The notes: generated from the letters alone by a model not told the origin. A stretch of 37,754 bases of DNA from Elusimicrobiales bacterium (GCA_031082205.1 JAVHLJ010000024.1:1-37754); one strand, 5' to 3'. Shown: positions 27,097-37,620, counted from the first letter of the stretch. Numbers and translations are program-made.

Positions 27097-27115
27097 GGGG
27101 TCTCCGGGCGGCGGC

Positions 27116-28552
<1,437 letters not shown>

Positions 28553-29452
28553 TTATCCGCCCAGCGCCTCGGCCCCGCCGACTATCTCGTTGAGCTCGGT
28601 GGTTATCATGGCCTGGCGCATCTTGTTGAGTTTCAGAGTGAGGTCGGAGATCAGGTCCGAGGCGTTGTTGGACGCCGATTCCATCGCGCTCATGCGCGCG
28701 GCCAGCTCGGCGGCCTGGGATTCGAGCAGTATCCTGTACACCTGCGCCTTGACGAAGCGCGGCAGCAGCGCGCCCAGGAACTCGGCCTTGTCCGGCTCGA
28801 ACGCGAAATTATGGCAGAGGGGACCGCAGGAGGGGTCGAGCAGGATGTGCCGGCTCAGCGGCAGCAGCTGCGCCTCCACGACGCGCTGGGACATCATCGA
28901 CTTGAACTCGTTGTAGATGACCGTGTAGCCGCAGACGGAGCAGGCGGCGTAGGATTCCAGCATCTTCCCGGCCAGCAGTTCGGCGTGGGCGTAGGAGGCC
29001 TTGGGAAAGATGCCGGTCAGCTCCGTCTCTATGTCCAGGTCGAGGCCCTTGAGCCGGCGGAAGAAGTCGCGGGACTTCCTGCCGACCAGGGCCAGCCGCA
29101 CCTTGCGGCCGCGGTGCCGGGCCAGCCAGGCCAGCGAGGCCTTGAGGATATTGTTGTTGAACGAGCCGCAGAGACCCTTGTCGGCCGTCACCACGCAGAG
29201 GCCGATGGGGCCGTGGTCCTTGCGCTGCTCGAAGAGAGGGTAGGCCGGGGAAGTCCTGAAATCCTCCTCCCCCAGCTCGCCGTAGAGGTCCCTGAGCATG
29301 CCCTCCATCCGCGACGCGAAGGGGCGGGAGGCCAGTATCGAACCCTGGGCGCGTTTGATGCGCGCGGCCGCCACCATCTTCATGGCGTAGGTTATCTGCC
29401 GTATGTTCTTTACGGACGAGATATGTTTTCTGATGTCGCGCAATGAAGCCAT
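28553..29452 (-). CDS. atpG: ATP synthase gamma subunit
   Basis: 299-residue central-stalk subunit. The N-terminal helix SLRDIRKHISSVKNIRQITYAMKMVAAA and the C-terminal helix (ASNNASDLISDLTLKLNKMR, ending in EIVGGAEAL) form the rotating coiled coil. VVTADKGLCGSFNNNI is the signature of the middle domain. A four-cysteine cluster (CSVCGYT with neighbouring Cys residues in the middle domain) is unusual and worth noting. Its start follows the epimerase stop after 12 bases, with AAGG upstream. The normal neighbour atpA is one gene further away because of the epimerase insertion. Confidence 0.96.
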   Translation of the reverse strand: MASLRDIRKHISSVKNIRQITYAMKMVAAARIKRAQGSILASRPFASRMEGMLRDLYGELGEEDFRTSPAYPLFEQRKDHGPIGLCVVTADKGLCGSFNNNILKASLAWLARHRGRKVRLALVGRKSRDFFRRLKGLDLDIETELTGIFPKASYAHAELLAGKMLESYAACSVCGYTVIYNEFKSMMSQRVVEAQLLPLSRHILLDPSCGPLCHNFAFEPDKAEFLGALLPRFVKAQVYRILLESQAAELAARMSAMESASNNASDLISDLTLKLNKMRQAMITTELNEIVGGAEALGG

Positions 29453-29464
29453 TTCAGCCGGGCC

Positions 29465-30385
29465 TTACTTCCAGCCCTTCTCCAGTATCTTCACGTAGTC
29501 GGCTATCCCGTCGGCCAGGCTCCACTCGGGCCTGTAATTCAGCAGCGCCTTGGCCTGCCGCAGGTCGGCCTGCGTCCTGTTCTGGTAGAAGCCGTACGGG
29601 TTGTCGAAATACTCGGGCGCCAGGTCCGTTCCCATCCCCTTGTTCAGCGCGTCTATGACGGCGTTGAAGTTCTCGGGGCGGCCGGTCGCCGCGTTGCAGA
29701 CGCAGGACCGTTCCGCGTCGAGCGCGTTGAGGTTGGCGCGCACCAGGTCCTTGACGTAGACGAAGTCGCGCGTCTGCTCGCCGTACTTGAAGACGCGCGG
29801 GCGCTTTCCGGCCTTCATCTGCCTGTAGAGCTGGAAGATCATGCTGGCCATCTTGCCCTTGTAGTACTCGCGCGGGCCGTAGACGTTGAAATAGCGCAGG
29901 CCGACCAGCGTCATGTCCTTGTGAACTTCGGCCCACTCGCGGGCGAGGTTGTCCATTATCGCCTTGGAGAAGCCGTATACGTTCTCGGGGGTCGGCGTCT
30001 GAGTCTCCAGCATGGGGCACTCTGAATTGCCGTAGACCGCGGCGGAGGAGGCGTAGACCACGCGCTTCACGCCGTGTTCCAGGGCGTATTCCAGCACGTT
30101 GCGGAAACCGTCCACGTTTACGGCCATCATACGCCGCTGGTCGGTCTCGGTCGTGTCCACTACCGCGGCCTGGTGGAACACCGCGTCAACCTTGCCGACC
30201 CTGCCGAACCAGTCCCGGGAGAGGATGTCGCCGGCTACCACGTCGCCGCCGAAGCCCGAGAGGGTCCTGAAATCTCCGGACGAGAAATCGTCCAGCACCA
30301 CCACCTTCGCCTTGCGCTCCTCCTCGAGGGCGAAGGCGATGTTGGAACCGATGAATCCGGCGCCGCCGGTTACCAGGTATCTCAT
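29465..30385 (-). CDS. NAD(P)-dependent sugar-nucleotide epimerase, HldD-like
   Basis: 306-residue extended short-chain dehydrogenase/reductase. TGGAGFIGS (6-14) binds the cofactor, Tyr137 and Lys141 form the YxxxK catalytic pair with a serine at about 113-114, and RYFNVYGPREYYKGKMASMI closely resembles ADP-L-glycero-D-manno-heptose-6-epimerase (HldD), which makes the lipopolysaccharide core sugar. The C-terminus (YQNRTQADLRQAKALLNYRP) also agrees with HldD-like proteins. A UDP-glucose/GlcNAc epimerase is possible but less likely. The gene lies inside the ATP synthase operon, 10 bases after atpA and 12 before atpG, with its own GAGGA site. Its codon use looks like that of its neighbours. Confidence 0.85.
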   Translation of the reverse strand: MRYLVTGGAGFIGSNIAFALEEERKAKVVVLDDFSSGDFRTLSGFGGDVVAGDILSRDWFGRVGKVDAVFHQAAVVDTTETDQRRMMAVNVDGFRNVLEYALEHGVKRVVYASSAAVYGNSECPMLETQTPTPENVYGFSKAIMDNLAREWAEVHKDMTLVGLRYFNVYGPREYYKGKMASMIFQLYRQMKAGKRPRVFKYGEQTRDFVYVKDLVRANLNALDAERSCVCNAATGRPENFNAVIDALNKGMGTDLAPEYFDNPYGFYQNRTQADLRQAKALLNYRPEWSLADGIADYVKILEKGWK

Positions 30386-30395
30386 ATGGCCGTCC

Positions 30396-31919
<1,524 letters not shown>

Positions 31920-31928
31920 GCGTACCGC

Positions 31929-32471
31929 CTATGTGGTGATTTTCTTCCTGAGCCGCGCCAGCCTGCCGCTGAGCGTGGCGTCCAGCAGGAAGCCGCCGAA
32001 ACCGGCTTCGAAGCCGCCCAGTACTTTTTCGGAAATCCTGCCCGAGACCGAGACCCTCCGCCCGGAAAAGGCGGACAGCGCCTTCTCCAGTCCCGCGCGT
32101 TCCGCGTCCGAGAGAGGGTAGCGCGACGTCACTTCGGCCCGGAGCACGCCGGCGGCCTCGTCGGCCAGCAGCGCGCAGCGCGAGGTTATCTCCTCCAGCA
32201 GCCCCAGCCGGCCCGTCCTGACCAGCAGGGAGGCCAGGGCCAGCGCGCGGGCGAGCTCGGGGGCGGGGCAGGCCTTGGCCAGTATGTCCAGTTTGAGCCT
32301 GGCGGGGACGAGGGGCCTCAGCAGCAGCGGCAGGGCCGGGGCCGCTTCCTTCCCCAGCCGCCTCAGGGACTCCAGCCGGCGCGCGGACTCTTCCGACGCG
32401 CCCGGGGCGCCCGGAGGGGGCATATAAGCGGCCGCGTAACGGCCGGCCAGAAGGCTGTCGGAGGTTTTCAT
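31929..32471 (-). CDS. atpH: ATP synthase delta subunit
   Basis: 180-residue delta subunit that joins the b-stalk to the top of F1. LLAGRYAAAY near the start is the expected N-terminal motif, and the C-terminal EVTSRYPLSDAERAGLEKAL...GFEAGFGGFLLDATLSGRLARLRKKI fits the family signature. It is more divergent and proline-rich in its N-terminal half than usual, as delta often is. It lies four bases after atpF. Confidence 0.9.
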   Translation of the reverse strand: MKTSDSLLAGRYAAAYMPPPGAPGASEESARRLESLRRLGKEAAPALPLLLRPLVPARLKLDILAKACPAPELARALALASLLVRTGRLGLLEEITSRCALLADEAAGVLRAEVTSRYPLSDAERAGLEKALSAFSGRRVSVSGRISEKVLGGFEAGFGGFLLDATLSGRLARLRKKITT

Positions 32472-32475
32472 CCGT

Positions 32476-32976
32476 TCAGGCCTTGCGGGCCCCGAACTCC
32501 TTTACGGCTTTGGCCACTATTTCTTCGTTGAGTTTCCTGTCCACCGTGCGGGACAGCACCCGCTCGGCCGACATCAGCGAGAACTCCGCCAGGCTGTTCC
32601 TCAGTTCCGAGGAGAGTTTCTCCCGCTCCGCCTGCAGGTCGCGGGCCGCGCTTTCGAGCATGGCCGCCACGCCCCTGCGGGCGTCGTCGAGCAGCTTGGC
32701 CTTTGCCCGCTCGCCGTCCTCCGTCGCCTCGCGCAGCCTGGCCTGCATCTCGGCCTTTATGCCGGCGAGGCGCTCCTCTATCTCCTTGGAGGCCAGTTCG
32801 GCGGCGGCGCGCGCCCGCTCGGCGGCCTCGCGCTCGTCCCGCAGGCCCTTCTCCCGCTGCTCGGCGGCCTGCAGCACCGGCTTCCAGACCGTCTTTGAAA
32901 GCAGCAGCACCAGCAGCCCGAAGACGAGCAGCGTCCAGAAAGTCAGGCCGAAATCCGGCCTTATCAGAGCTTCCAT
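32476..32976 (-). CDS. atpF: ATP synthase b subunit
   Basis: 166-residue peripheral-stalk subunit: one N-terminal transmembrane helix (about residues 8-30, FWTLLVFGLLVLLLSKTVWKPV) and a long charged coiled coil (EQREKGLRDEREAAERARA and on). A single b gene is present, so the stalk is probably a b homodimer. GGAGT lies upstream of the ATG. Confidence 0.95.
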   Translation of the reverse strand: MEALIRPDFGLTFWTLLVFGLLVLLLSKTVWKPVLQAAEQREKGLRDEREAAERARAAAELASKEIEERLAGIKAEMQARLREATEDGERAKAKLLDDARRGVAAMLESAARDLQAEREKLSSELRNSLAEFSLMSAERVLSRTVDRKLNEEIVAKAVKEFGARKA

Positions 32977-32990
32977 GTCCGACTCCTGTC

Positions 32991-33017
32991 GGCGCCTCGC
33001 GGGACCCGCCCGGCGCC
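32991..33017 (-). other. Stable hairpin between atpE and atpF
   Basis: GGCGCC (32991-32996) pairs with GGCGCC (33012-33017), with an inner GCGG/CCGC stem between. No T-tract follows on the minus strand, so it is unlikely to be a full terminator. It lies in the 54-base gap after the c-subunit gene and may slow RNA decay or partly attenuate transcription. Confidence 0.5.
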
Positions 33018-33030
33018 GTAGTCCGTGATC

Positions 33031-33327
33031 TTACTTATGCGCTTCGGTCTGTACCGGGGCCGCGACGGCCTCGGGGGCCTTCGGCATGCCGAAGTTGAGC
33101 ACCGCGAAGAGGCAGATGACCAGGGCGAAGAAGGCGATGCCTTCGATGAGCGCCGCGGCGATGATCATCGAGGTCCGCAGCTGGCCGCCGGCCTCGGGCT
33201 GCCGGGCCGTGCCTTCCATCGCGCTGGCCGCGAGCTTGCCGATGCCCATCCCTGCGCCGACGAGGGTCAGGCCCGCTCCGAGCCCGCCGCCTATGTAACC
33301 GAGTCCAAGGAACAGCATGTCGTTCAT
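33031..33327 (-). CDS. atpE: ATP synthase c subunit
   Basis: 98-residue two-helix proteolipid of the Fo ring. The conserved loop is ARQPE (41-45) and the ion-binding carboxylate is Glu62 in ALIEGIAFF. Compared with Na-dependent c subunits, the helix-1 glutamine is replaced by isoleucine (GMGIGK) and the Glu is followed by Gly-Ile, not Ser/Thr. This points to proton coupling. The C-terminus has an extra polar tail of about 20 residues. The following gap contains a stable hairpin, in line with the high amount of c subunit needed. Confidence 0.96.
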   Translation of the reverse strand: MNDMLFLGLGYIGGGLGAGLTLVGAGMGIGKLAASAMEGTARQPEAGGQLRTSMIIAAALIEGIAFFALVICLFAVLNFGMPKAPEAVAAPVQTEAHK

Positions 33328-33360
33328 GTAAGCTACCTCCGTGTATATCCGCTCAAAAAC

Positions 33361-34128
33361 CTAGTGCGGGTGCATCGCCGCGCCCGTGAATATGGCCGTC
33401 AGGAAGGTGAAGATGTACGCCTGCAGGAAGGCCACGAAGATCTCCAGGAGCGAGACGAAAATGACCAGCACGATCGCGGCCGGCGCCGTCACGCCCACGC
33501 CGAGCCAGGGGTTTATCGCGCCGAAGATGAAGATCATGCCGATGAAGGACAGGATCACTATGTGCCCGGCTATCATGTTGGCGAAAAGACGGATGCAGAG
33601 CGCGAAGGACTTGGTGACCAGGCCCAGCACCTCTATCGGGAAAAGCAGGGGGTAGAGCCAGACGGGCACGCCGGCCGGCACCAGGTGGGCTATGTACTTG
33701 ACCACGCCCTGCTCGCGCATGCCGGCCAGGTTCACCAGCAGGAAGGTGCAGAAGGCGAAGCCGCCGGTGACGGCCAGGTTGCCGGTGGCCGTGGCGCCGA
33801 AAGGCACCATGCCGGCCAGGTTGAGCCCGAGTATGAAGATGAACAGCGTGCAGAAATAGCCGGTGTAGCGGGCGCCCTTCTTCCCCATGTTCTGAACGAC
33901 CACCTCGTCCCGGATGAAAAGGACCAGCGCCTCGAGCATCGAGCGGAACGGGGCCAGCCCCGCCGAGCGGCTGCGGCGCAGGAGCGGCAGGCCGGCTCCG
34001 ATAACAGCGGCGACCAGGACTATCATCAGGAAATGCTTGGTCAGGGGAAGGGACAGCGGGCCCGCCGACAGCGGGGCCGCCAGCGTATGGTCTATTATGT
34101 GGTGCTCTAGGATCTCTTTGACGTCCAT
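33361..34128 (-). CDS. atpB: ATP synthase a subunit
   Basis: 255-residue Fo channel subunit with five to six transmembrane helices. The essential arginine is Arg180 in SFALCIRLFANMIAGH, and GLNLAGMVPFGATATGNLAVT and AYIFTFLTAIFTGAA are typical of the family. It overlaps the preceding atpI-like gene by 22 bases. The gap to atpE (33328-33360) holds a strong GGAGGT ribosome-binding site for the c subunit. Confidence 0.97.
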   Translation of the reverse strand: MDVKEILEHHIIDHTLAAPLSAGPLSLPLTKHFLMIVLVAAVIGAGLPLLRRSRSAGLAPFRSMLEALVLFIRDEVVVQNMGKKGARYTGYFCTLFIFILGLNLAGMVPFGATATGNLAVTGGFAFCTFLLVNLAGMREQGVVKYIAHLVPAGVPVWLYPLLFPIEVLGLVTKSFALCIRLFANMIAGHIVILSFIGMIFIFGAINPWLGVGVTAPAAIVLVIFVSLLEIFVAFLQAYIFTFLTAIFTGAAMHPH

Positions 34129-34406
34129 GGGCCCCTGGGAACGAGAACTACCTCTAGGATCAGCTGCGCGAATATCAGCGCGGCCGCGAAAGCGACTATG
34201 ATTATATATTTTTCATTACGCAGAAGCCATAAAGCGCCCAGCAGGAAGAGCAGGCGGTAGAAGAATCCGGCGACGAAGGCGGCGAAGAACACGGGCTGCG
34301 AGGCCGGCACCGCGCGCCGCATGACCGCCCCGGCCAGCAGGCCGTTGAAGATACCGCAGGCGGCGCCCAGCAGCGCCGCGGAGGCGGCGGTCTCAGGCGG
34401 CGTCAC
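34107..34406 (-). CDS. AtpI-like membrane protein of the atp operon
   Basis: 99-residue protein with three to four hydrophobic segments (SAALLGAACGIFNGLLAGAVM, PVFFAAFVAGFFYRLLFLLGALWLL and YIIIVAFAAALIFAQLILEVVLV). It has the position and composition of the AtpI/AtpR small subunits encoded just before atpB, which in other bacteria help assemble the c-ring or bind Mg. Its GTG start (34406) overlaps the previous gene by 14 bases and follows GGAGGG. Sequence similarity is weak, so the call rests on context. Confidence 0.7.
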   Translation of the reverse strand: MTPPETAASAALLGAACGIFNGLLAGAVMRRAVPASQPVFFAAFVAGFFYRLLFLLGALWLLRNEKYIIIVAFAAALIFAQLILEVVLVPRGPWTSKRS

Positions 34407-34638
34407 CGGGCCCTCCCTTGCGCCGCTCCTCTTCCTCCCGGCTTACCGCGGCCACCTCCCGGAAGAACAGGTAGAAGCCCGCGGCCAGGCCGGCGGCGGC
34501 GCCCGCCGCGGCCAGCCAGTGTCCCGTGCCCAGCCGCCGGTCGGCCAGCAGGCCCAGCCAGAAACCGAGCCCTACCCCGGCCGCCAGCTGCAGCCCGGAC
34601 TGAAGCAGCCCGTAATATCCCCTTCCTTCCTTCTTCAC
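34393..34638 (-). CDS. AtpZ-like protein, first gene of the atp operon
   Basis: 81-residue protein with two predicted transmembrane helices (QLAAGVGLGFWLGLLADRRLG and GHWLAAAGAAAGLAAGFYLFF) and a charged C-terminal tail. This is the AtpZ/ATPase_gene1 pattern: GLQLAAGVGLGFWLGLLAD and AAGLAAGFYLFFREV agree with the family. AtpZ and AtpI help assemble or regulate the ATP synthase in other bacteria. The start is GTG at 34638, with an AGGA directly before it and a TAGAAT -10 six bases upstream. It has the normal position of the first atp gene. Confidence 0.75.
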   Translation of the reverse strand: MKKEGRGYYGLLQSGLQLAAGVGLGFWLGLLADRRLGTGHWLAAAGAAAGLAAGFYLFFREVAAVSREEEERRKGGPGDAA

Positions 34639-34644
34639 TCCTGT

Positions 34645-34653
34645 ATTCTAACA
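34645..34653 (-). promoter_or_regulatory. Extended -10 of the ATP synthase operon
   Basis: On the minus strand TGT then TAGAAT (34645-34650) form an extended -10 element that ends six bases before the GTG start of the atpZ-like gene. The transcript would be leaderless or nearly so. It stands back to back with the promoter of the GGDEF gene. Confidence 0.55.
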
Positions 34654-34655
34654 AA

Positions 34656-34664
34656 TGCTAAAAT
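34656..34664 (+). promoter_or_regulatory. Extended -10 of the GGDEF gene
   Basis: TGC then TAAAAT (34659-34664) form an extended -10 element ending seven bases before the ATG at 34672. AGGG between them could be a weak ribosome-binding site, but it lies only two bases before the ATG. Confidence 0.55.
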
Positions 34665-34671
34665 TAGGGCG

Positions 34672-36393
34672 ATGGGAAAAGGCCCGAAAAAGATACTCTT
34701 CATCGACCCGCCGCCCGGCTCCGAAAGCGGGATAATGCCGCTGCTCGCGGAGCGCGGCTGGGAGGTGCGGCGCTCCGGGAATTACCAGGAGGCGATGACC
34801 TCTCTGCAGAACTGGAAGCCGGACCTGGCCGTCCTCAATATCCTCACCGAGGCCTTCAACCCGCTCGACCTCCTTAAAGAGGTGCGCGAGAACCCCTTCA
34901 CCCAGAACCAGCGGATCGTCGTATTCTCCCATTCGCCCAAGATAGAGGTGGTCACCGGCCCCTCCCCCCGCGTGAGCGGCTACCTTAACAAACCCATAGA
35001 TTTCGAGGCCCTCAAAGGCCTCCTGCTCAAGACGGCGGAGAAGCCCGCCCCCGGCAGGCCCGTTACGGTGCTGGTCGCCGACGACGACGAGGAGTTCTCC
35101 GACCTGGTCAAGATGTTCCTGGAGGCCAATTACTACCGCCCCGTGGTCGTGAACGACCCGCTGAAGGTGGTGGAGACGGCGAGGACGGAAAAGCCGGAGG
35201 CCATGCTGCTCGACATCATGATGCCCGGCAAGGACGGCTTCCGCATAATGGAGGAACTGCAGGACGAGGCCGCCACGGCCTATATCCCCGTCATAGTCCT
35301 GAGCGCGCTGCGGCTGGACAATTTCCAGGAGAGGGGCATACTGACCGGCCTGCCCGAGATAGTCTCCAAGGACATGCCAAAAGAGCTGCTCATCAAGCTG
35401 ATAGAGGCGCAGCTGGGCGGGACGGAGGCGGGCGGGGAGGCGGAGGCGGCCGCGCCGCGTTCCGACAGGCCGCGCGTACTCTTCGCCGACGACCAGACCG
35501 AACTGCTCTACCTGATGAAGGAAATGCTGGAGCAGGCCGGCTTCGAGGTCATAACGGCCGAGAACGGCGGGGAGGCGATGAAGGCGGTCTTCGAGAATAC
35601 CCCCGACATAGCCGTGCTCGACTACAACATGCCGGTCAAGGACGGCCTGGCGGTGGCCGAAGCGCTCAAGGAAAACCCGCTTTTCGCCCACATCCCGATA
35701 ATAATCTGCACCGCCTTCGGCGAGAAGAGCACCAAGCTGCGCGGCTTGAGCATGGGCATAGACGACTACCTGATAAAGCCGGTGGACGCCGACGAACTGA
35801 TAGCCCGCATCCGCATGATACTCAAGCGCAACAAGCAGGTGCTCGATACCAACCCCCTCTCCAAGCTGCCCGGAAACCCGTCGATACAGGCCCGGGTCGA
35901 GCGCGAGATACAGAAGGGCTCCGATTTCGCCGTGCTTTACATCGACCTCGACAACTTCAAGGCCTTCAACGACTCCTACGGCTTCGAGGCCGGCGACCGG
36001 GTCATAAAGACCACGGCCAACCTCCTTGTAAAGCTGACCATACAGAACGAGAACTCCGAGGATTTTATCGGCCATATCGGAGGCGACGACTTCATAGTCG
36101 TCACCACCTTCGACAAGGCGGAGCCCCTGGCTAAAAGCGTCATAGCGGCCTTCAACGAGATAGCGCCGTCATTCTACAGCAGGGAAGACCGGGAGCGCGG
36201 CTGCATAGTCTCCACCGACCGCCAGGGGAACATAAAGAAGTTCCCGTTCATCACCATCTCCATAGGCGTTGTGCACAACCGCCTGCGGCCGCTGAACTCT
36301 TTCGCCCAGGTCAGCAATATAGGGACGGAACTCAAGAAGTTCGCCAAGGCCGGCTCGGGCGGCAACTACACCATAGACCGCCGCAAGGACTAG
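34672..36393 (+). CDS. Triple receiver-domain GGDEF protein (putative diguanylate cyclase)
   Basis: 573-residue cytoplasmic signalling protein. Receiver 1 (about 7-120) lacks the phospho-acceptor: Asn56 stands where Asp is expected (LAVLNIL) and its acidic pocket is poor, so it is a pseudo-receiver. Receiver 2 (about 131-248) has DDD (137-139), Asp181 and Lys233. Receiver 3 (about 267-385) has DD (273-274), Asp317 and Lys369. The GGDEF domain (about 400-570) has YIDLDNFKAFNDSYG and the active-site variant GGDDF (470-474), compatible with c-di-GMP synthesis. No RxxD inhibitory site is seen before it. It diverges from the ATP synthase operon across only 33 bases. The start at 34672 is preferred over longer open frames because the promoter lies just before it. 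Confidence 0.9.
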   Translation: MGKGPKKILFIDPPPGSESGIMPLLAERGWEVRRSGNYQEAMTSLQNWKPDLAVLNILTEAFNPLDLLKEVRENPFTQNQRIVVFSHSPKIEVVTGPSPRVSGYLNKPIDFEALKGLLLKTAEKPAPGRPVTVLVADDDEEFSDLVKMFLEANYYRPVVVNDPLKVVETARTEKPEAMLLDIMMPGKDGFRIMEELQDEAATAYIPVIVLSALRLDNFQERGILTGLPEIVSKDMPKELLIKLIEAQLGGTEAGGEAEAAAPRSDRPRVLFADDQTELLYLMKEMLEQAGFEVITAENGGEAMKAVFENTPDIAVLDYNMPVKDGLAVAEALKENPLFAHIPIIICTAFGEKSTKLRGLSMGIDDYLIKPVDADELIARIRMILKRNKQVLDTNPLSKLPGNPSIQARVEREIQKGSDFAVLYIDLDNFKAFNDSYGFEAGDRVIKTTANLLVKLTIQNENSEDFIGHIGGDDFIVVTTFDKAEPLAKSVIAAFNEIAPSFYSREDRERGCIVSTDRQGNIKKFPFITISIGVVHNRLRPLNSFAQVSNIGTELKKFAKAGSGGNYTIDRRKD

Positions 36394-36414
36394 CCGTCAG
36401 CCCCCCCGAAAGAG

Positions 36415-36442
36415 AAGGGCCGCGCCATCGCGCGGCCCTTTC
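36415..36442. terminator. Terminator between the GGDEF and protease genes
   Basis: The ten-base stem AAGGGCCGCG (36415-36424) and CGCGGCCCTT (36431-36440) has a six-base loop and a short T/A flank. It serves the convergent GGDEF and protease genes; the U-tract is weak. Confidence 0.65.
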
Positions 36443-36459
36443 AGTTACGGGCGATCTGC

Positions 36460-37590
36460 TCAGATGAAAGTCGGCTCGGGGATATCGTCCTCGTCCGGAT
36501 AATAGACGGCGGGAACTACGCCGCCGCGGCCGTCGGGGTTGTATATGGCGGGAACCACGCCCGAATCCCGCAGGCTGGGAGCCCGCGTGGGGATATCCCG
36601 TTCCTTCGCCTCGTCGATAGCGCGCTCGAAATCGGTGACCGGCAGTAAATTCTTCAGCCGGCCGATCAGCGTGACGTCCTCGCCGCGGCCCTCGTCCTGG
36701 CCCACGACGTGCGCGGCGCCCGGAGCGTAGCCGCCCGGCCGGCGCGGGTCATAGTAGGTGACGCCGTCCGACTCGGTGTGGATATAATCGGTGCCGCCGC
36801 GGGTCAGCACGCCCTCGATGAGCATGGTGTCGGCGTTGAAGACCGGGCTGCCGGAGTTGCCGGCGAAGGTGTCCAGGTCGGTCACGAAAAATCCCCTGTC
36901 CGCGTGGACGCGGCGCACGCTGGCGCTGCCGGCGACCTTGACCGGCATGCCGCTGGGATAGCCGATGGCGAAAAGCCTGGCCCCGGCCGCCGGCGCCGCG
37001 CCGCGGTTTATGGCCAGCGGGAAGCGTTCCGCGGGCACCTTGCGGTCCAGCCGGACCACCGCGTAATCCGCGCCGTTCCTGTCATAGTGGCTGGCCACCA
37101 CCTCCTTGCACCCGAAAACGTTCTCCGCCGGCACCTCGGAGGGGAAGGCGCCGGCCCTGGTCACCGCGTAGCCGAAGACGAAGGAGGTCTGGGCGCAGGT
37201 GATGCCCTCCTCGAAGCAGTGCTGGGCGGTGACCACCAGGTCCTCGCCGGCCAGGAAAGAGGAGCAGAAAGAGCCGAAAGGCTGGTCGCCGTAGCGCTCT
37301 TCCTCCCGCAGGTTGAACTTGTCGCGGATGGTGCGGCCGGAACCGATCGAGGCGGTGCCGCGGGAGGCGTCCAGGACCACGTCACGGCTGCGGAACAGGG
37401 CGGCGGTGGAATCGGCCAGGTGCTGATAAACCCGGTCGGCCTCGTAGTAGTCCGCGCGGTCGTCCGAACCGTAGATGGCTATCGGCACTATATTGGCGCC
37501 GTAACCGGTCCGGCGCTCGGCCAGGAGGGCGCCGGGGAAAAGGAGCACCGAGGCCGCGAAAGCCGTTTTCATGGTCATCCTTGCGTTCAT
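36460..37590 (-). CDS. Secreted trypsin-like serine protease
   Basis: 376-residue exported protein with a signal peptide (about residues 1-24, ending in ALLA). The chymotrypsin-fold triad is readable: His124 in VVTAQHC, Asp175 in GADYAVVRL and Ser246 in GNSGSPVF. Cysteines at 109 and 125 flank the histidine as in the classical 42-58 disulphide, and two more (132, 161) may form another. A region of about 80 residues precedes the protease domain. After it comes a tail of about 100 residues, ending in two copies of GVVPA(I/V)Y(N/Y)PD and an acidic end. GNSGSP is closer to V8/glutamyl-endopeptidase-like enzymes than to trypsin itself. A GAGGAGG site precedes the chosen ATG. Confidence 0.87.
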   Translation of the reverse strand: MNARMTMKTAFAASVLLFPGALLAERRTGYGANIVPIAIYGSDDRADYYEADRVYQHLADSTAALFRSRDVVLDASRGTASIGSGRTIRDKFNLREEERYGDQPFGSFCSSFLAGEDLVVTAQHCFEEGITCAQTSFVFGYAVTRAGAFPSEVPAENVFGCKEVVASHYDRNGADYAVVRLDRKVPAERFPLAINRGAAPAAGARLFAIGYPSGMPVKVAGSASVRRVHADRGFFVTDLDTFAGNSGSPVFNADTMLIEGVLTRGGTDYIHTESDGVTYYDPRRPGGYAPGAAHVVGQDEGRGEDVTLIGRLKNLLPVTDFERAIDEAKERDIPTRAPSLRDSGVVPAIYNPDGRGGVVPAVYYPDEDDIPEPTFI

Positions 37591-37620
37591 GGCGCCCTCC
37601 TCTCCCTGAGATTATCCGCT

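Noticed and set aside
33031-33327. A sodium-coupled ATP synthase.
   Set aside because: The c subunit lacks the helix-1 glutamine and the Ser/Thr after the essential glutamate that bind sodium.
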